This document shows, one piece after another, positions 26,536-35,231 of a DNA stretch of 40,440 bases. A model generated the notes under the pieces. The model searched no databases. It was not told where the DNA came from and was given only the letters and a program-made list of their open reading frames with translations. The position numbers and the translations under genes are program-made. Numbering within the stretch: position 1 is the stretch's first letter; the number at the start of each line of letters is the position of its first letter. Origin of the DNA: Candidatus Cryptobacteroides onthequi (GTDB lineage: Bacteria; Bacteroidota; Bacteroidia; Bacteroidales; UBA932); assembly GCA_018066125.1 (NCBI GenBank), contig JAGHSA010000020.1, positions 1 through 40,440 on the forward strand. Direction: 5' to 3'.

Positions 26536-29500
26536 TGAAAGACGAAAGTATAAAGAAAGTCCTGCTCCTTGGTTCAGGAGCTCTCAAGATAGGACAGGCC
26601 GGCGAGTTCGACTATTCCGGCTCTCAGGCCCTCAAGGCATTGAAGGAGGAAGGCATAGAGACAGTCCTCATCAATCCGAACATCGCCACGGTCCAGACAT
26701 CCGAAGGTGTCGCCGACAAGATATATTTCCTTCCGGTCACTCCTTTCTTCGTGGAGAAGGTGATCGCCAAGGAGCGCCCTCAGGGCATACTCCTCTCATT
26801 CGGAGGTCAGACAGCCCTCAACTGCGGTGTCGAGATCTACAAGAGCGGCGTGCTCGAGAAGTACGGCGTGAAGGTGCTCGGCACTCCGGTCCAGGCAATC
26901 ATGGATACAGAGGACCGCGATCTCTTCGTGAAGAAGCTTGACGAGATCGAAGTCAATACCATCAAGTCCCACTCTGCCGAGTCGATGGAGGAAGCACGAG
27001 AGGCTGCCCACAACCTCGGATATCCGCTCATCGTCAGGGCCGCGTATGCACTCGGAGGTCTTGGATCCGGTTTTGTGGACAACGACGAGCAGCTTGAGGA
27101 GATATGCGAGAAGGCATTCTCATTCTCGCCTCAGGTCCTTGTCGAGAAGTCCCTCAAGGGATGGAAGGAGATAGAGTATGAAGTGGTCCGTGACCGTTTT
27201 GATAATTGTATCACGGTCTGCAACATGGAGAACTTCGACCCGCTCGGCATCCACACCGGCGAGAGTATCGTCGTGGCTCCGTCACAGACTCTCTCCAACA
27301 AGGATTATCATTTCCTCCGTGAACTCTCCATAAAGATCATCCGTCATATCGGTATTGTGGGCGAGTGCAATGTGCAGTATGCATATGACCCGGATTCCAT
27401 GGACTACCGTGTGATCGAGGTCAACGCCCGACTCAGCCGCTCATCCGCCCTTGCGTCCAAGGCCACAGGTTATCCGCTTGCGTTCGTGGCTGCGAAACTC
27501 GGACTCGGCTACGGCCTCTTCGATCTGAAGAACTCGGTGACCAAGACGACGCCGGCATTCTTTGAGCCTGCACTCGACTACATCGTCTGCAAGATTCCGC
27601 GCTGGGATCTCAGCAAGTTCCACGGAGTGTCCAGGAAGATCGGTTCCAGCATGAAGTCGGTAGGTGAGGTCATGTCTGTGGGCCGCTCGTTCGAAGAGAC
27701 CATACAGAAGGGTCTCCGCATGATAGGCCAGGGTGCCCATGGCTTTGTCGGCAACAAGGAAATTGTCGTGAAGGATCTCGACGAAGCCCTCCGCGAGCCT
27801 ACGGATACCCGTATTTTCGCCATCTCCAAGGCCATGCTGGCCGGCTATTCTGTCGATAAGATCCATGATCTCACAAAGATCGACAAGTGGTTCCTCGGCA
27901 AGCTCGAGAACATCGTCAGGACATACCACTCGCTCATGGGCTGTGAGAGACTGGAGGATGTAGACTTCGGCCTACTCAGGACTGCGAAGCAGCAGGGCTT
28001 CTCGGATCATCAGATCCAGGCGGCGGTATTCGGCAATTCCGATATCAAGCCATCAGTGCTTCAGGATAAGGTGCGCGAGTACAGGAAGTCTCTCGGCATT
28101 CTCCCTGTAGTAAAGCAGATAGACACGCTCGCTGCTGAGTTCCCGGCACAGACAAACTACCTTTATCTCACTTACAACGGCACTGTCAACGACATCAGAT
28201 ACGAAAGTGACGGCAAGTCAGTCATCGTGCTCGGTTCCGGTGCATACCGTATCGGCAGCTCAGTGGAGTTCGACTGGTGCTCGGTGTCATGTCTCCAGGA
28301 AGCGCAGAAACAGGGCTACAGGGGAGTCATGATCAACTACAACCCTGAAACCGTGTCCACGGATTATGACATGTGCGACCGTCTCTATTTCGATGAGCTC
28401 ACCTTTGAGAGGGTTCTTGACATCATCGAGCTTGAGACTCCTCACGGCGTCGTGGTTTCAGTGGGAGGACAGATCCCGAACAATCTTGCACTCCGTCTGC
28501 ATGAGCATGATGTGCCTATCCTCGGAACCTCGGCTGTCGACATCGACCGTGCAGAGGACCGTCACAAGTTCTCCAGCATCGTGGATGCCCTTGGCATCGA
28601 CCAGCCGGAGTGGAGTGAGCTTACCACCATGTCGGATGTGGACAAGTTCATAAAGAGAGTGGGCTATCCTGTCCTCGTGCGCCCGTCATATGTGCTTTCC
28701 GGCGCCGCAATGAATGTCTGCTACGATGAGGCTCACCTCCGCAGGTTCCTTACACTTGCGGCTGAGGTGTCAGCCGAACATCCTGTCGTCATCAGCCAGT
28801 TCATGACACGATGCAAGGAGGTGGAGTTCGACGCTGTTGCCGACAACGGCAAGATTGTGGTTTATGCCATCTCGGAGCATATCGAGTATGCCGGTGTGCA
28901 TTCCGGTGACGCCACCATCCAGTTCCCGGCGCAGAAGATTTATGTCGAGACAGCCCGCCGCATACGCAAGGTCGCTGCCAAGATTGCGGAGGAACTCCAC
29001 ATCAGCGGACCGTTCAACATCCAGTTCCTTGCAAAGGAGAATGTGGTCAAGGTGATCGAGTGCAACCTCCGTGCGAGCCGCTCATTCCCATTCGTGTCCA
29101 AGGTCATGAAGCTCAACTTCATCGAGCTTGCAACGAAGGTCATGCTCGGACTCCATCCGTCAAAGCCTGACAAGAGCACCTTCGATCTCGACTATGTGGG
29201 AGTGAAGTCGTCACAGTTCTCATTCGCTCGTCTCCAGGAGGCAGACCCTCTCCTCGGAGTCGATATGTCTTCGACCGGTGAGGTCGGATGTCTCGGTGAC
29301 GATATGAACGAGGCTCTTCTCAAGTCAGTGATCTCTGTGGGCAACAACATCCCGGAGAAGAAGGTCCTGATATCTTCCGGAAACGCACTTCAGAAGGCGG
29401 ACATGCTTCTGGCGTGCCACACTCTTGCCGACCACGGCTATGAGATCTATGCGACAGGAGGTACCTTCCGCTATCTCCAGGAGAACAATATCCCGGCTGT

Positions 29501-29777
29501 CAAGGTCCTGTGGCCTAATGATGAGGAGAATCCTGAGCTGAAGGGGCGTTATCCTCAGGTTCTGGATCTCATTCACAACCGCAAGGTGGATCTGGTCATC
29601 AACATCCCTAAGAACTTCACTGACATGGAGCTTGATAACGGATACCGCATCAGACGTGCCGCTATCGATTCGAATGTCCCTCTCTTTACCAATGCGCGTC
29701 TTGCCACCGCTTTCATCCGTGCATTCTGCACCATGTCGCTGGAAGATGTGCAGATAAAGTCATGGGATGAGTATTAA
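26535..29777 (+). CDS. carB: Carbamoyl phosphate synthase large subunit
   Basis: This 1080-residue subunit makes carbamoyl phosphate from ammonia, bicarbonate and two ATP. It contains the two homologous ATP-grasp halves: the first opens with LLGSGALKIGQAGEFDYSGS, the second with VLGSGAYRIGSSVEFDWCSV at about 565. Each has its LVRA/LVRPS-type ATP-binding strand. The C-terminal MGS-like allosteric domain (about 935-1080) contains YATGGTFRYLQ. Full length for the family, with no visible defect. It ends 117 bases before argR, with a hairpin at 29806-29832. Confidence 0.97.
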   Translation: MKDESIKKVLLLGSGALKIGQAGEFDYSGSQALKALKEEGIETVLINPNIATVQTSEGVADKIYFLPVTPFFVEKVIAKERPQGILLSFGGQTALNCGVEIYKSGVLEKYGVKVLGTPVQAIMDTEDRDLFVKKLDEIEVNTIKSHSAESMEEAREAAHNLGYPLIVRAAYALGGLGSGFVDNDEQLEEICEKAFSFSPQVLVEKSLKGWKEIEYEVVRDRFDNCITVCNMENFDPLGIHTGESIVVAPSQTLSNKDYHFLRELSIKIIRHIGIVGECNVQYAYDPDSMDYRVIEVNARLSRSSALASKATGYPLAFVAAKLGLGYGLFDLKNSVTKTTPAFFEPALDYIVCKIPRWDLSKFHGVSRKIGSSMKSVGEVMSVGRSFEETIQKGLRMIGQGAHGFVGNKEIVVKDLDEALREPTDTRIFAISKAMLAGYSVDKIHDLTKIDKWFLGKLENIVRTYHSLMGCERLEDVDFGLLRTAKQQGFSDHQIQAAVFGNSDIKPSVLQDKVREYRKSLGILPVVKQIDTLAAEFPAQTNYLYLTYNGTVNDIRYESDGKSVIVLGSGAYRIGSSVEFDWCSVSCLQEAQKQGYRGVMINYNPETVSTDYDMCDRLYFDELTFERVLDIIELETPHGVVVSVGGQIPNNLALRLHEHDVPILGTSAVDIDRAEDRHKFSSIVDALGIDQPEWSELTTMSDVDKFIKRVGYPVLVRPSYVLSGAAMNVCYDEAHLRRFLTLAAEVSAEHPVVISQFMTRCKEVEFDAVADNGKIVVYAISEHIEYAGVHSGDATIQFPAQKIYVETARRIRKVAAKIAEELHISGPFNIQFLAKENVVKVIECNLRASRSFPFVSKVMKLNFIELATKVMLGLHPSKPDKSTFDLDYVGVKSSQFSFARLQEADPLLGVDMSSTGEVGCLGDDMNEALLKSVISVGNNIPEKKVLISSGNALQKADMLLACHTLADHGYEIYATGGTFRYLQENNIPAVKVLWPNDEENPELKGRYPQVLDLIHNRKVDLVINIPKNFTDMELDNGYRIRRAAIDSNVPLFTNARLATAFIRAFCTMSLEDVQIKSWDEY

Positions 29778-29790
29778 TGGATGAATTGCA

Positions 29791-29824
29791 CATAAATATT
29801 CAGAGGCGCTTGCATAAATATTAT
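29791..29824 (+). promoter_or_regulatory. Tandem ARG-box-like sites upstream of argR
   Basis: CATAAATATTCA at 29791-29802 and CATAAATATTAT at 29813-29824 lie 22 bases apart, close to the two-turn spacing of paired ArgR sites. Both resemble the ARG-box pattern TGnATwwwwATTCA, the first less well on its left half. A third copy is at 29877-29888. The assignment rests on resemblance and on the ArgR gene being next. Confidence 0.45.
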
Positions 29825-29832
29825 GCGAGCGC
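29806..29832 (+). terminator. Possible carB terminator hairpin
   Basis: GCGCT at 29806-29810 pairs with AGCGC at 29828-29832, and GCATAA at 29812-29817 pairs with TTATGC at 29821-29826, with a T-G wobble between. The 12-pair stem has a three-base loop and is followed by TTTGATTATTCT, a weak T-run. It lies 29 bases after the carB stop. It also contains one of the ARG-box-like sites, so it could be an operator instead of, or as well as, a terminator. Confidence 0.4.
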
Positions 29833-29863
29833 TTTGATTATTCTAATATAAGCCTTATCTTTG
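29833..29863 (+). promoter_or_regulatory. Promoter of argR
   Basis: TTTG at 29833-29836, a 19-base spacer and TATCTTTG at 29856-29863 match the Bacteroidota promoter TTTG-N19-TAnnTTTG exactly. The argR start is 31 bases downstream. Confidence 0.75.
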
Positions 29864-29874
29864 TCTGTGAAATT

Positions 29875-29888
29875 TGCATATAAATTCA
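29875..29888 (+). promoter_or_regulatory. ARG-box-like operator before argR
   Basis: TGCATATAAATTCA differs from the TGAAT-wwww-ATTCA pattern at one base. It sits between the predicted transcription start and the argR ATG at 29895, so bound ArgR would block the early transcript. Its position fits autoregulation. Confidence 0.55.
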
Positions 29889-29894
29889 AGGTGA

Positions 29895-30371
29895 ATGAAA
29901 ACTAGCAGACTTGAGGCCATCAAGAAACTGGTCTCAGACAATAAGGTTCAGAATCAGGAAGACCTGCAGCTGATGCTTAAGGAAGTTGGCTATGACGTCA
30001 CTCAGGCCACTCTTTCCAGGGATCTTCGCGAACTTCATATAGTAAAGGTTCATGACTCGAGAGTAGGGTATCACTATGAACTTCCGCAGGAAGGGGCGTC
30101 GGCGTCTTTCTTCCGTCCTTCGTCTTTCTCCATCGACAGCGTGAAGAGTATCGAATTCGCATCGAGCCATGCCGTGATCAAGACTTATCCCGGTTTTGCG
30201 GATGCAGTCGCATCCGTGATCGATGACAACATCAGAAACGGCATCATGGGCACGATCGCCGGTGATGACACTGTGCTCCTGATACTCAGGGACAATCTCC
30301 GCAGAGAGGATCTTATCACCACGATTTCTTTTTATATTCCGGGTATTGAAGATAAAATCATAAACAAATAA
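29895..30371 (+). CDS. argR: Arginine repressor ArgR
   Basis: A 158-residue arginine-sensing regulator. The N-terminal winged helix-turn-helix shows TQATLSRDLRELHIVK, the signature of the family's DNA-binding helix. The C-terminal half (about 85-158) forms the trimer and arginine-binding domain, with GIMGTIAGDDTVLLI matching its conserved strand and Asp residues. It normally binds ARG boxes as an arginine-loaded hexamer. ARG-box-like sites flank its own promoter, and the arginine genes follow after seven bases. I infer that it represses the block including itself. Confidence 0.95.
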   Translation: MKTSRLEAIKKLVSDNKVQNQEDLQLMLKEVGYDVTQATLSRDLRELHIVKVHDSRVGYHYELPQEGASASFFRPSSFSIDSVKSIEFASSHAVIKTYPGFADAVASVIDDNIRNGIMGTIAGDDTVLLILRDNLRREDLITTISFYIPGIEDKIINK

Positions 30372-30378
30372 TATAATA

Positions 30379-32157
30379 ATGGAACAGTTTACAGTTCAGG
30401 TTGCGACTGAAGAGCATATCAGTTATATAGAGGAAATCCTCAAGACAATCGAGGATGCGACCAAAGTGAGAGGAACCGGCATCGCAAAGCGCAAGCCGGA
30501 GTATGTGGCGCAGAAGATGCGTGAAGGAAAGGCAATCATCGCCATGTGCGGCAACGAGTTCGCAGGTTTCTGCTATATCGAGTGCTGGGATCACGGGCAG
30601 TTCGTGGCAAACTCAGGACTCATCGTCAAGCCGGAGTATCGCGGTCAGGGTCTCGCCAAGAAGATCAAGGCCAAGGCCTTCCAGCTCTCACGTGAGAAAT
30701 TCCCTGATGCAAAGATCTTCGGTCTCACCACTGGCGCAGCAGTCATGAAGATCAATACCGAGCTCGGTTACGAGCCTGTTACTTTCCCTGACCTCACATC
30801 AGACCCGACATTCTGGAAGGGTTGCGAGAGCTGCATCAACTATGATGTCCTCTGCAGGAACAATTTCAGCCGCTGCCTCTGTACCGGTATGCTTTACGAC
30901 CCCGCAAAGCATGCTGACGCCATCAAGCCTCAGAAGGTCGGCAAAAAGAAGGTCGTAGTCGCATTCAGCGGCGGTCTCGACACTTCTTATACAGTGATGT
31001 ACCTCGCAAAGGAGAAAGGCTATGAGGTGTATGCCGCATGTGCAAATACAGGTGGCTTCTCTCCTGAGCAGCTCAAGACCAATGAGGAGAACGCATACAA
31101 GCTCGGCGCCACAAAGTACGTCACACTCGACGTGACCAAGGAGTACTATGACAAGAGCCTCCGTTACATGGTATACGGAAACGTCCTCAGAAACGGTACA
31201 TACCCTATCTCTGTTTCTTCAGAGCGCATTTTCCAGGGCATGGCCATCGCACGCTACGCAAAGGAGATCGGCGCTGACGCCATCGCTCACGGTTCTACAG
31301 GTGCCGGAAACGACCAGGTACGTTTCGACATGACCTTCCTCGTGATGGCTCCGGGCGTGGAGATCATCACCCTTACCCGTGACGAGAACCTCAGCCGCCA
31401 GCAGGAAATCGATTACCTCAATGCAAACGGATTCCCTGCAGACTTCAAGAAGCTCAAGTACTCATACAATGTAGGTATCTGGGGCACATCCATCTGCGGA
31501 GGCGAGATCCTCGACTCAAAGCAGGGACTTCCTGAGACCGCTTATCTCAAGCAGGTCGAGAAGCAGGGCTCTGAGGTCATCGCCCTTGATTTCAAGGAAG
31601 GACAGCTCGTGGGTGTCAACGGTGAGAAGATCGACGATCCTGTAAAGGCAATCCAGGCTGTTGAGGCTATTGCAGCACCTTACGGAATCGGACGCGACAT
31701 GCATGTCGGTGACACCATCATCGGTATCAAGGGCCGTGTGGGCTTTGAGGCGGCAGCTCCTATGCTCATCATTGCGGCACACAAGTTCCTCGAGAAGTTC
31801 ACCCTCAGCAAGTGGCAGCAGTACTGGAAGGACCAGGTGGCAAACTGGTACGGCATGTTCCTCCACGAGAGTCAGTATCTCGAGCCTGTGATGCGTGACA
31901 TCGAGGCCATGCTCGAGAGCAGTCAGAGAAACGTCAACGGTACCGTCACCATGAATCTCCGCCCATACGGCTTCGACACCATCGGTGTGGATTCTCCTGA
32001 CGATCTTGTGAAGAACAAGCTCGGCGAGTACGGTGAGGGCGCCAAGGGATGGACATCAGATGACGCCAAGGGCTTCATCAAGGTGACTTCGACACCGCTC
32101 CGCGCATACTACCTCAACCACAAGGAAGAGGGTGACCAGCTTGAGAAGGAACTCTAA
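30379..32157 (+). CDS. argG: Fused GNAT acyltransferase-argininosuccinate synthase
   Basis: A 592-residue fusion without a break in frame. Residues 1 to about 185 are a GNAT acyltransferase, with the acyl-CoA-binding stretch VKPEYRGQGLAKKIK. Residues from about 190 to 592 are a full argininosuccinate synthase, with the ATP-binding motif AFSGGLDTS at 195-203 and GSTGAGNDQVRFD further on. ArgG joins citrulline and aspartate. In Bacteroides a similar GNAT protein is, as I recall, a separate gene beside argG and has been linked to acylation of glutamate, the first step of arginine synthesis. The fusion would thus join the first and the second-last steps. Cys149, Cys152, Cys159, Cys166 and Cys168 form a cluster at the joint of the two parts. 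Confidence 0.9.
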   Translation: MEQFTVQVATEEHISYIEEILKTIEDATKVRGTGIAKRKPEYVAQKMREGKAIIAMCGNEFAGFCYIECWDHGQFVANSGLIVKPEYRGQGLAKKIKAKAFQLSREKFPDAKIFGLTTGAAVMKINTELGYEPVTFPDLTSDPTFWKGCESCINYDVLCRNNFSRCLCTGMLYDPAKHADAIKPQKVGKKKVVVAFSGGLDTSYTVMYLAKEKGYEVYAACANTGGFSPEQLKTNEENAYKLGATKYVTLDVTKEYYDKSLRYMVYGNVLRNGTYPISVSSERIFQGMAIARYAKEIGADAIAHGSTGAGNDQVRFDMTFLVMAPGVEIITLTRDENLSRQQEIDYLNANGFPADFKKLKYSYNVGIWGTSICGGEILDSKQGLPETAYLKQVEKQGSEVIALDFKEGQLVGVNGEKIDDPVKAIQAVEAIAAPYGIGRDMHVGDTIIGIKGRVGFEAAAPMLIIAAHKFLEKFTLSKWQQYWKDQVANWYGMFLHESQYLEPVMRDIEAMLESSQRNVNGTVTMNLRPYGFDTIGVDSPDDLVKNKLGEYGEGAKGWTSDDAKGFIKVTSTPLRAYYLNHKEEGDQLEKEL

Positions 32158-32170
32158 TCCCGGTGATGAG

Positions 32171-33133
32171 ATGATCAAAGTCGGAATAATAGGTGCGGCA
32201 GGATACACAGCAGGCGAACTGCTGCGTATCCTTGTCAATCATCCGGATGTCGAGATCGTGTTCGCACACTCGTCCAGCAACGCCGGAAACAAAGTCTATG
32301 ATGTGCATTCAGGTCTCGTCGGCGACACTGAGCTCTGTTTCAGCTCCGAATATGACCTCAATGCTGTCGATGTGGTATTCCTCTGCTCGGGACACGGCAA
32401 GAGCACTGCCTTCTGGGCGGAAAACGAACGCCCTGCAGGTCTCAAGGTCATCGACCTTGCCCAGGACTACAGAGACGAGAGCTGCGGCTATGTCTATGGT
32501 CTGCCTGAAATCAACCGTGACCGCATATGCAAGACCGACCTCCTCGCAAATCCGGGATGTTTTGCCACTGCCATCCAGCTGGCGATACTTCCTCTCGCTG
32601 CGGCAGGTCTGCTCTGTTCGGAGGTCAACATCACTGCCATAACCGGATCCACCGGTGCCGGCGTGAAGCCTGGGGCCACGACCCATTTCAGCTGGAGAAA
32701 CAACAACGTCTCCGTCTATAAGGCATTCGAGCATCAGCATCTCATCGAAATCGGGATGAATGTACATAATCTCCAGCCGGCATATGACCAGTCGATCAAC
32801 TTCGTTCCTGTGAGAGGTGATTTCGCCCGCGGAATCCTCGCATCGGCCTATGTCGACAGCGACATGACGGCAGAAGAGGCAGTCGCACTCTATGAGAACT
32901 TCTACAAGGATGCTGCATTCACCCATGTCTTCCACTCAAATGTGGATCTCAAGCAGGTGGTCAACACCAACAAATGCCTTCTCTCCATCGAGAAGCACGG
33001 CAGCAAACTCATCATCAATTCAGTCATAGACAATCTCCTCAAGGGAGCTTCAGGCCAGGCGGTACAGAACATGAACCTCATGTTCGGCCTTCCTGAAAAC
33101 ACAGGCCTCAGACTCAAGGCCTCTGCATTTTAA
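32171..33133 (+). CDS. argC: N-acyl-gamma-glutamyl-phosphate reductase
   Basis: A 320-residue NADPH-dependent reductase of the arginine pathway, which converts the acylglutamyl phosphate into its semialdehyde. The ATG at 32171 begins the nucleotide-binding motif IKVGIIGAAGYTAGELLR; an ATG at 32132 in the same frame would overlap argG and adds only unrelated residues, so it is rejected. The active-site cysteine is Cys130 in NPGCFATA. Thirteen bases separate it from argG. In this pathway the acyl group is probably succinyl (see argF'). Confidence 0.95.
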   Translation: MIKVGIIGAAGYTAGELLRILVNHPDVEIVFAHSSSNAGNKVYDVHSGLVGDTELCFSSEYDLNAVDVVFLCSGHGKSTAFWAENERPAGLKVIDLAQDYRDESCGYVYGLPEINRDRICKTDLLANPGCFATAIQLAILPLAAAGLLCSEVNITAITGSTGAGVKPGATTHFSWRNNNVSVYKAFEHQHLIEIGMNVHNLQPAYDQSINFVPVRGDFARGILASAYVDSDMTAEEAVALYENFYKDAAFTHVFHSNVDLKQVVNTNKCLLSIEKHGSKLIINSVIDNLLKGASGQAVQNMNLMFGLPENTGLRLKASAF

Positions 33134-33144
33134 TCAGTTAAGAA

Positions 33145-34269
33145 ATGAATCTTTTTGACGTATATTCACTTTTCGATGTGACTCCTGTCAAGGCCCAGGG
33201 CTGCAAGGTCTGGGATGAAAACGGCCAGGAGTACCTCGACCTCTACGGCGGTCATGCCGTCATATCAGTAGGACACACACATCCGAAATATGTCGCAGCA
33301 CTCACGGACCAGCTCGGAAAGATAGGCTTCTACTCAAACAGCGTGAAGAACCCTCTCCAGGTCACCCTGGCTGAAAAGCTCGGCAAGGCAAGCGGCTATG
33401 AGGATTATTCGCTTTTCCTTGACAACTCAGGTGCGGAGTCGAACGAGAACGCCATCAAGCTTGCATCCTTCCATACAGGAAAGGACCGCATCGTGGCGTT
33501 TCACAAGAGCTTCCACGGCCGTACCTCAGGTGCTGTGGCCGTGACAGACAATCCAAAGATCGTCTCTCCTTTCAATGCCAACCACAAGGTGTCATTTTGT
33601 GACCTCAATGACGCGGTCGCTGTCGAGAAGGAACTCCTCAAGGGTGACGTCGCAGGCGTCATCATCGAGGGCATCCAGGGCTGCGGCGGTATCAACATTC
33701 CTGACACCGGCTTCATGAAGGAGCTTGAGTCACTCTGCCACAAATATGGCGTATGCCTCATCCTCGATGAGGTACAGAGCGGCTACGGACGTACAGGAAA
33801 GTTCTTTGCCCACCAGTGGTATGGCATCAAGCCTGACATCATCACCATGGGCAAGGGTATTGCCAACGGTTTCCCTTGCGGCGGTATCCTCATCTCCCCG
33901 AAATTCGAGGCTGTCAAGGGCATGCTCGGCACCACTTTCGGAGGAAACTATCTCGCCATGGCTGCTGCCATCTCTGTCCTCGACATCATAGAAGAAGAGA
34001 ACATGGTACAGAATGCATATGAGGTGGGTGAGTACATCAAGGCAGGCATCGCTCCGAGCCCGCGCATCAAGGAAGTGCGCGGCTGCGGCCTCATGATCGG
34101 CATCGAATTCAACGAGGAAGTGGCTCCGATCAGGAAGGAACTCCTCTTCAACAGGCACATCTTCACCGGCGTGGCCGGCAAGAATATGGTACGCCTCCTC
34201 GCACCGCTCTGCCTCACAAAGGCACAGGCAGATGTATTTATCAACGCTATCAACGACATTCTCAAATGA
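33145..34269 (+). CDS. argD: N-acylornithine aminotransferase
   Basis: This 374-residue PLP-dependent class III aminotransferase makes the N-acylornithine from the semialdehyde with glutamate as amino donor. The Schiff-base lysine is Lys237 in TMGKGIANGFP, the PLP ring aspartate lies in ILDEVQSGYGRTG, and the phosphate-binding motif is SGAESNENAIKLA. It begins 11 bases after argC and its stop overlaps the start of argF' by four bases (ATGA), so the two are coupled. Confidence 0.95.
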   Translation: MNLFDVYSLFDVTPVKAQGCKVWDENGQEYLDLYGGHAVISVGHTHPKYVAALTDQLGKIGFYSNSVKNPLQVTLAEKLGKASGYEDYSLFLDNSGAESNENAIKLASFHTGKDRIVAFHKSFHGRTSGAVAVTDNPKIVSPFNANHKVSFCDLNDAVAVEKELLKGDVAGVIIEGIQGCGGINIPDTGFMKELESLCHKYGVCLILDEVQSGYGRTGKFFAHQWYGIKPDIITMGKGIANGFPCGGILISPKFEAVKGMLGTTFGGNYLAMAAAISVLDIIEEENMVQNAYEVGEYIKAGIAPSPRIKEVRGCGLMIGIEFNEEVAPIRKELLFNRHIFTGVAGKNMVRLLAPLCLTKAQADVFINAINDILK

Positions 34270-35231
34270 AGACATTCTTTCACGTACAGGATATAGGAGA
34301 CCTCTCCAAGGCATTGGAGGAGGCAAAGCAGGTAAAGGAAAACAGATTCGCATGGAAGCACCTCGGTGAGAACAAGACCATCATGCTCGTGTTCTTCAAC
34401 AACAGCCTCCGCACGCGTCTCAGCAGCCAGAAGGCAGCCACCAACCTCGGCATGAACACCATCGTGCTCAACATCGGAGCCGAGAGTTGGAAGCTCGAGA
34501 CCGAGATGGGCGTTGTCATGGACGGCGACAAGAGCGAGCACCTCAGGGAGGCCATCCCTGTGATGGCTTCATACTGCGACATCATCGGTGTGAGAAGCTT
34601 CGCACATCTCGAGGACCGCGAATTCGACTATGCAGAGACCATCCTCCAGCAGTTCATCGAGTACAGCGGCAAGCCTGTCATCTCACTCGAGTCTGCTACT
34701 GTGCATCCTTGCCAGGCCTTCGCCGACCTCATCACCATCGAGGAATACAAGAAGGTGAAGCGTCCGAAAGTCGTCCTTACCTGGGCTCCTCATCCACGCG
34801 CCCTGCCTCAGGCAGTGCCGAACTCTTTCGCAGAGTGGATGAACGCCGCCGATGTGGATTTCGTCATTACACATCCTGAGGGATACGAGCTCGATCCCAA
34901 GTTTGTCGGCGACGCCAAGGTCGAGTACGACCAGATGAAGGCATTCGAAGGCGCAGACTTCATCTATGCCAAGAACTGGAGCTGCCCGGGCGTGACCAGG
35001 CCGGAGGATTACGGCAAGGTCATCAGCAAGGACATGTCATGGACAGTCGGCGCACGCCAGATGGCTGTGACCAACAACGCATGCTTCATGCACTGCCTTC
35101 CTGTCCGCCGCAATATGATCGTGACAGACGAAGTCATCGACGCTCCTACATCACTCGTCATCCCTGAGGCTGCGAATCGTGAGATCTCCGCTCAGGTGGT
35201 GATGAAGAGAATCCTTGAGGACCTTCAGTAA
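34266..35231 (+). CDS. argF': N-succinylornithine carbamoyltransferase
   Basis: This 321-residue transcarbamylase transfers the carbamoyl group from carbamoyl phosphate to N-acylated ornithine. The carbamoyl-phosphate motif is NSLRTR (46-51), and HCLPVRRNMIVTD follows near residue 280. The protein is close, by memory, to the N-succinylornithine enzyme of Bacteroides fragilis, including MDGDK before residue 90 and EHLxEAIPVM after. That enzyme has Pro90; this one has Ser90. Position 90 sets the choice between acetyl and succinyl substrate, and Ser at the equivalent site of the acetyl enzyme was reported to favour succinyl. The start overlaps argD by four bases and the stop overlaps argB by one. 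Confidence 0.9.
   Translation: MKTFFHVQDIGDLSKALEEAKQVKENRFAWKHLGENKTIMLVFFNNSLRTRLSSQKAATNLGMNTIVLNIGAESWKLETEMGVVMDGDKSEHLREAIPVMASYCDIIGVRSFAHLEDREFDYAETILQQFIEYSGKPVISLESATVHPCQAFADLITIEEYKKVKRPKVVLTWAPHPRALPQAVPNSFAEWMNAADVDFVITHPEGYELDPKFVGDAKVEYDQMKAFEGADFIYAKNWSCPGVTRPEDYGKVISKDMSWTVGARQMAVTNNACFMHCLPVRRNMIVTDEVIDAPTSLVIPEAANREISAQVVMKRILEDLQ

Noticed and set aside
32132-32170. Longer argC start overlapping argG
   Set aside because: It would overlap argG and add residues unlike the family; the ATG at 32171 begins the nucleotide-binding motif.
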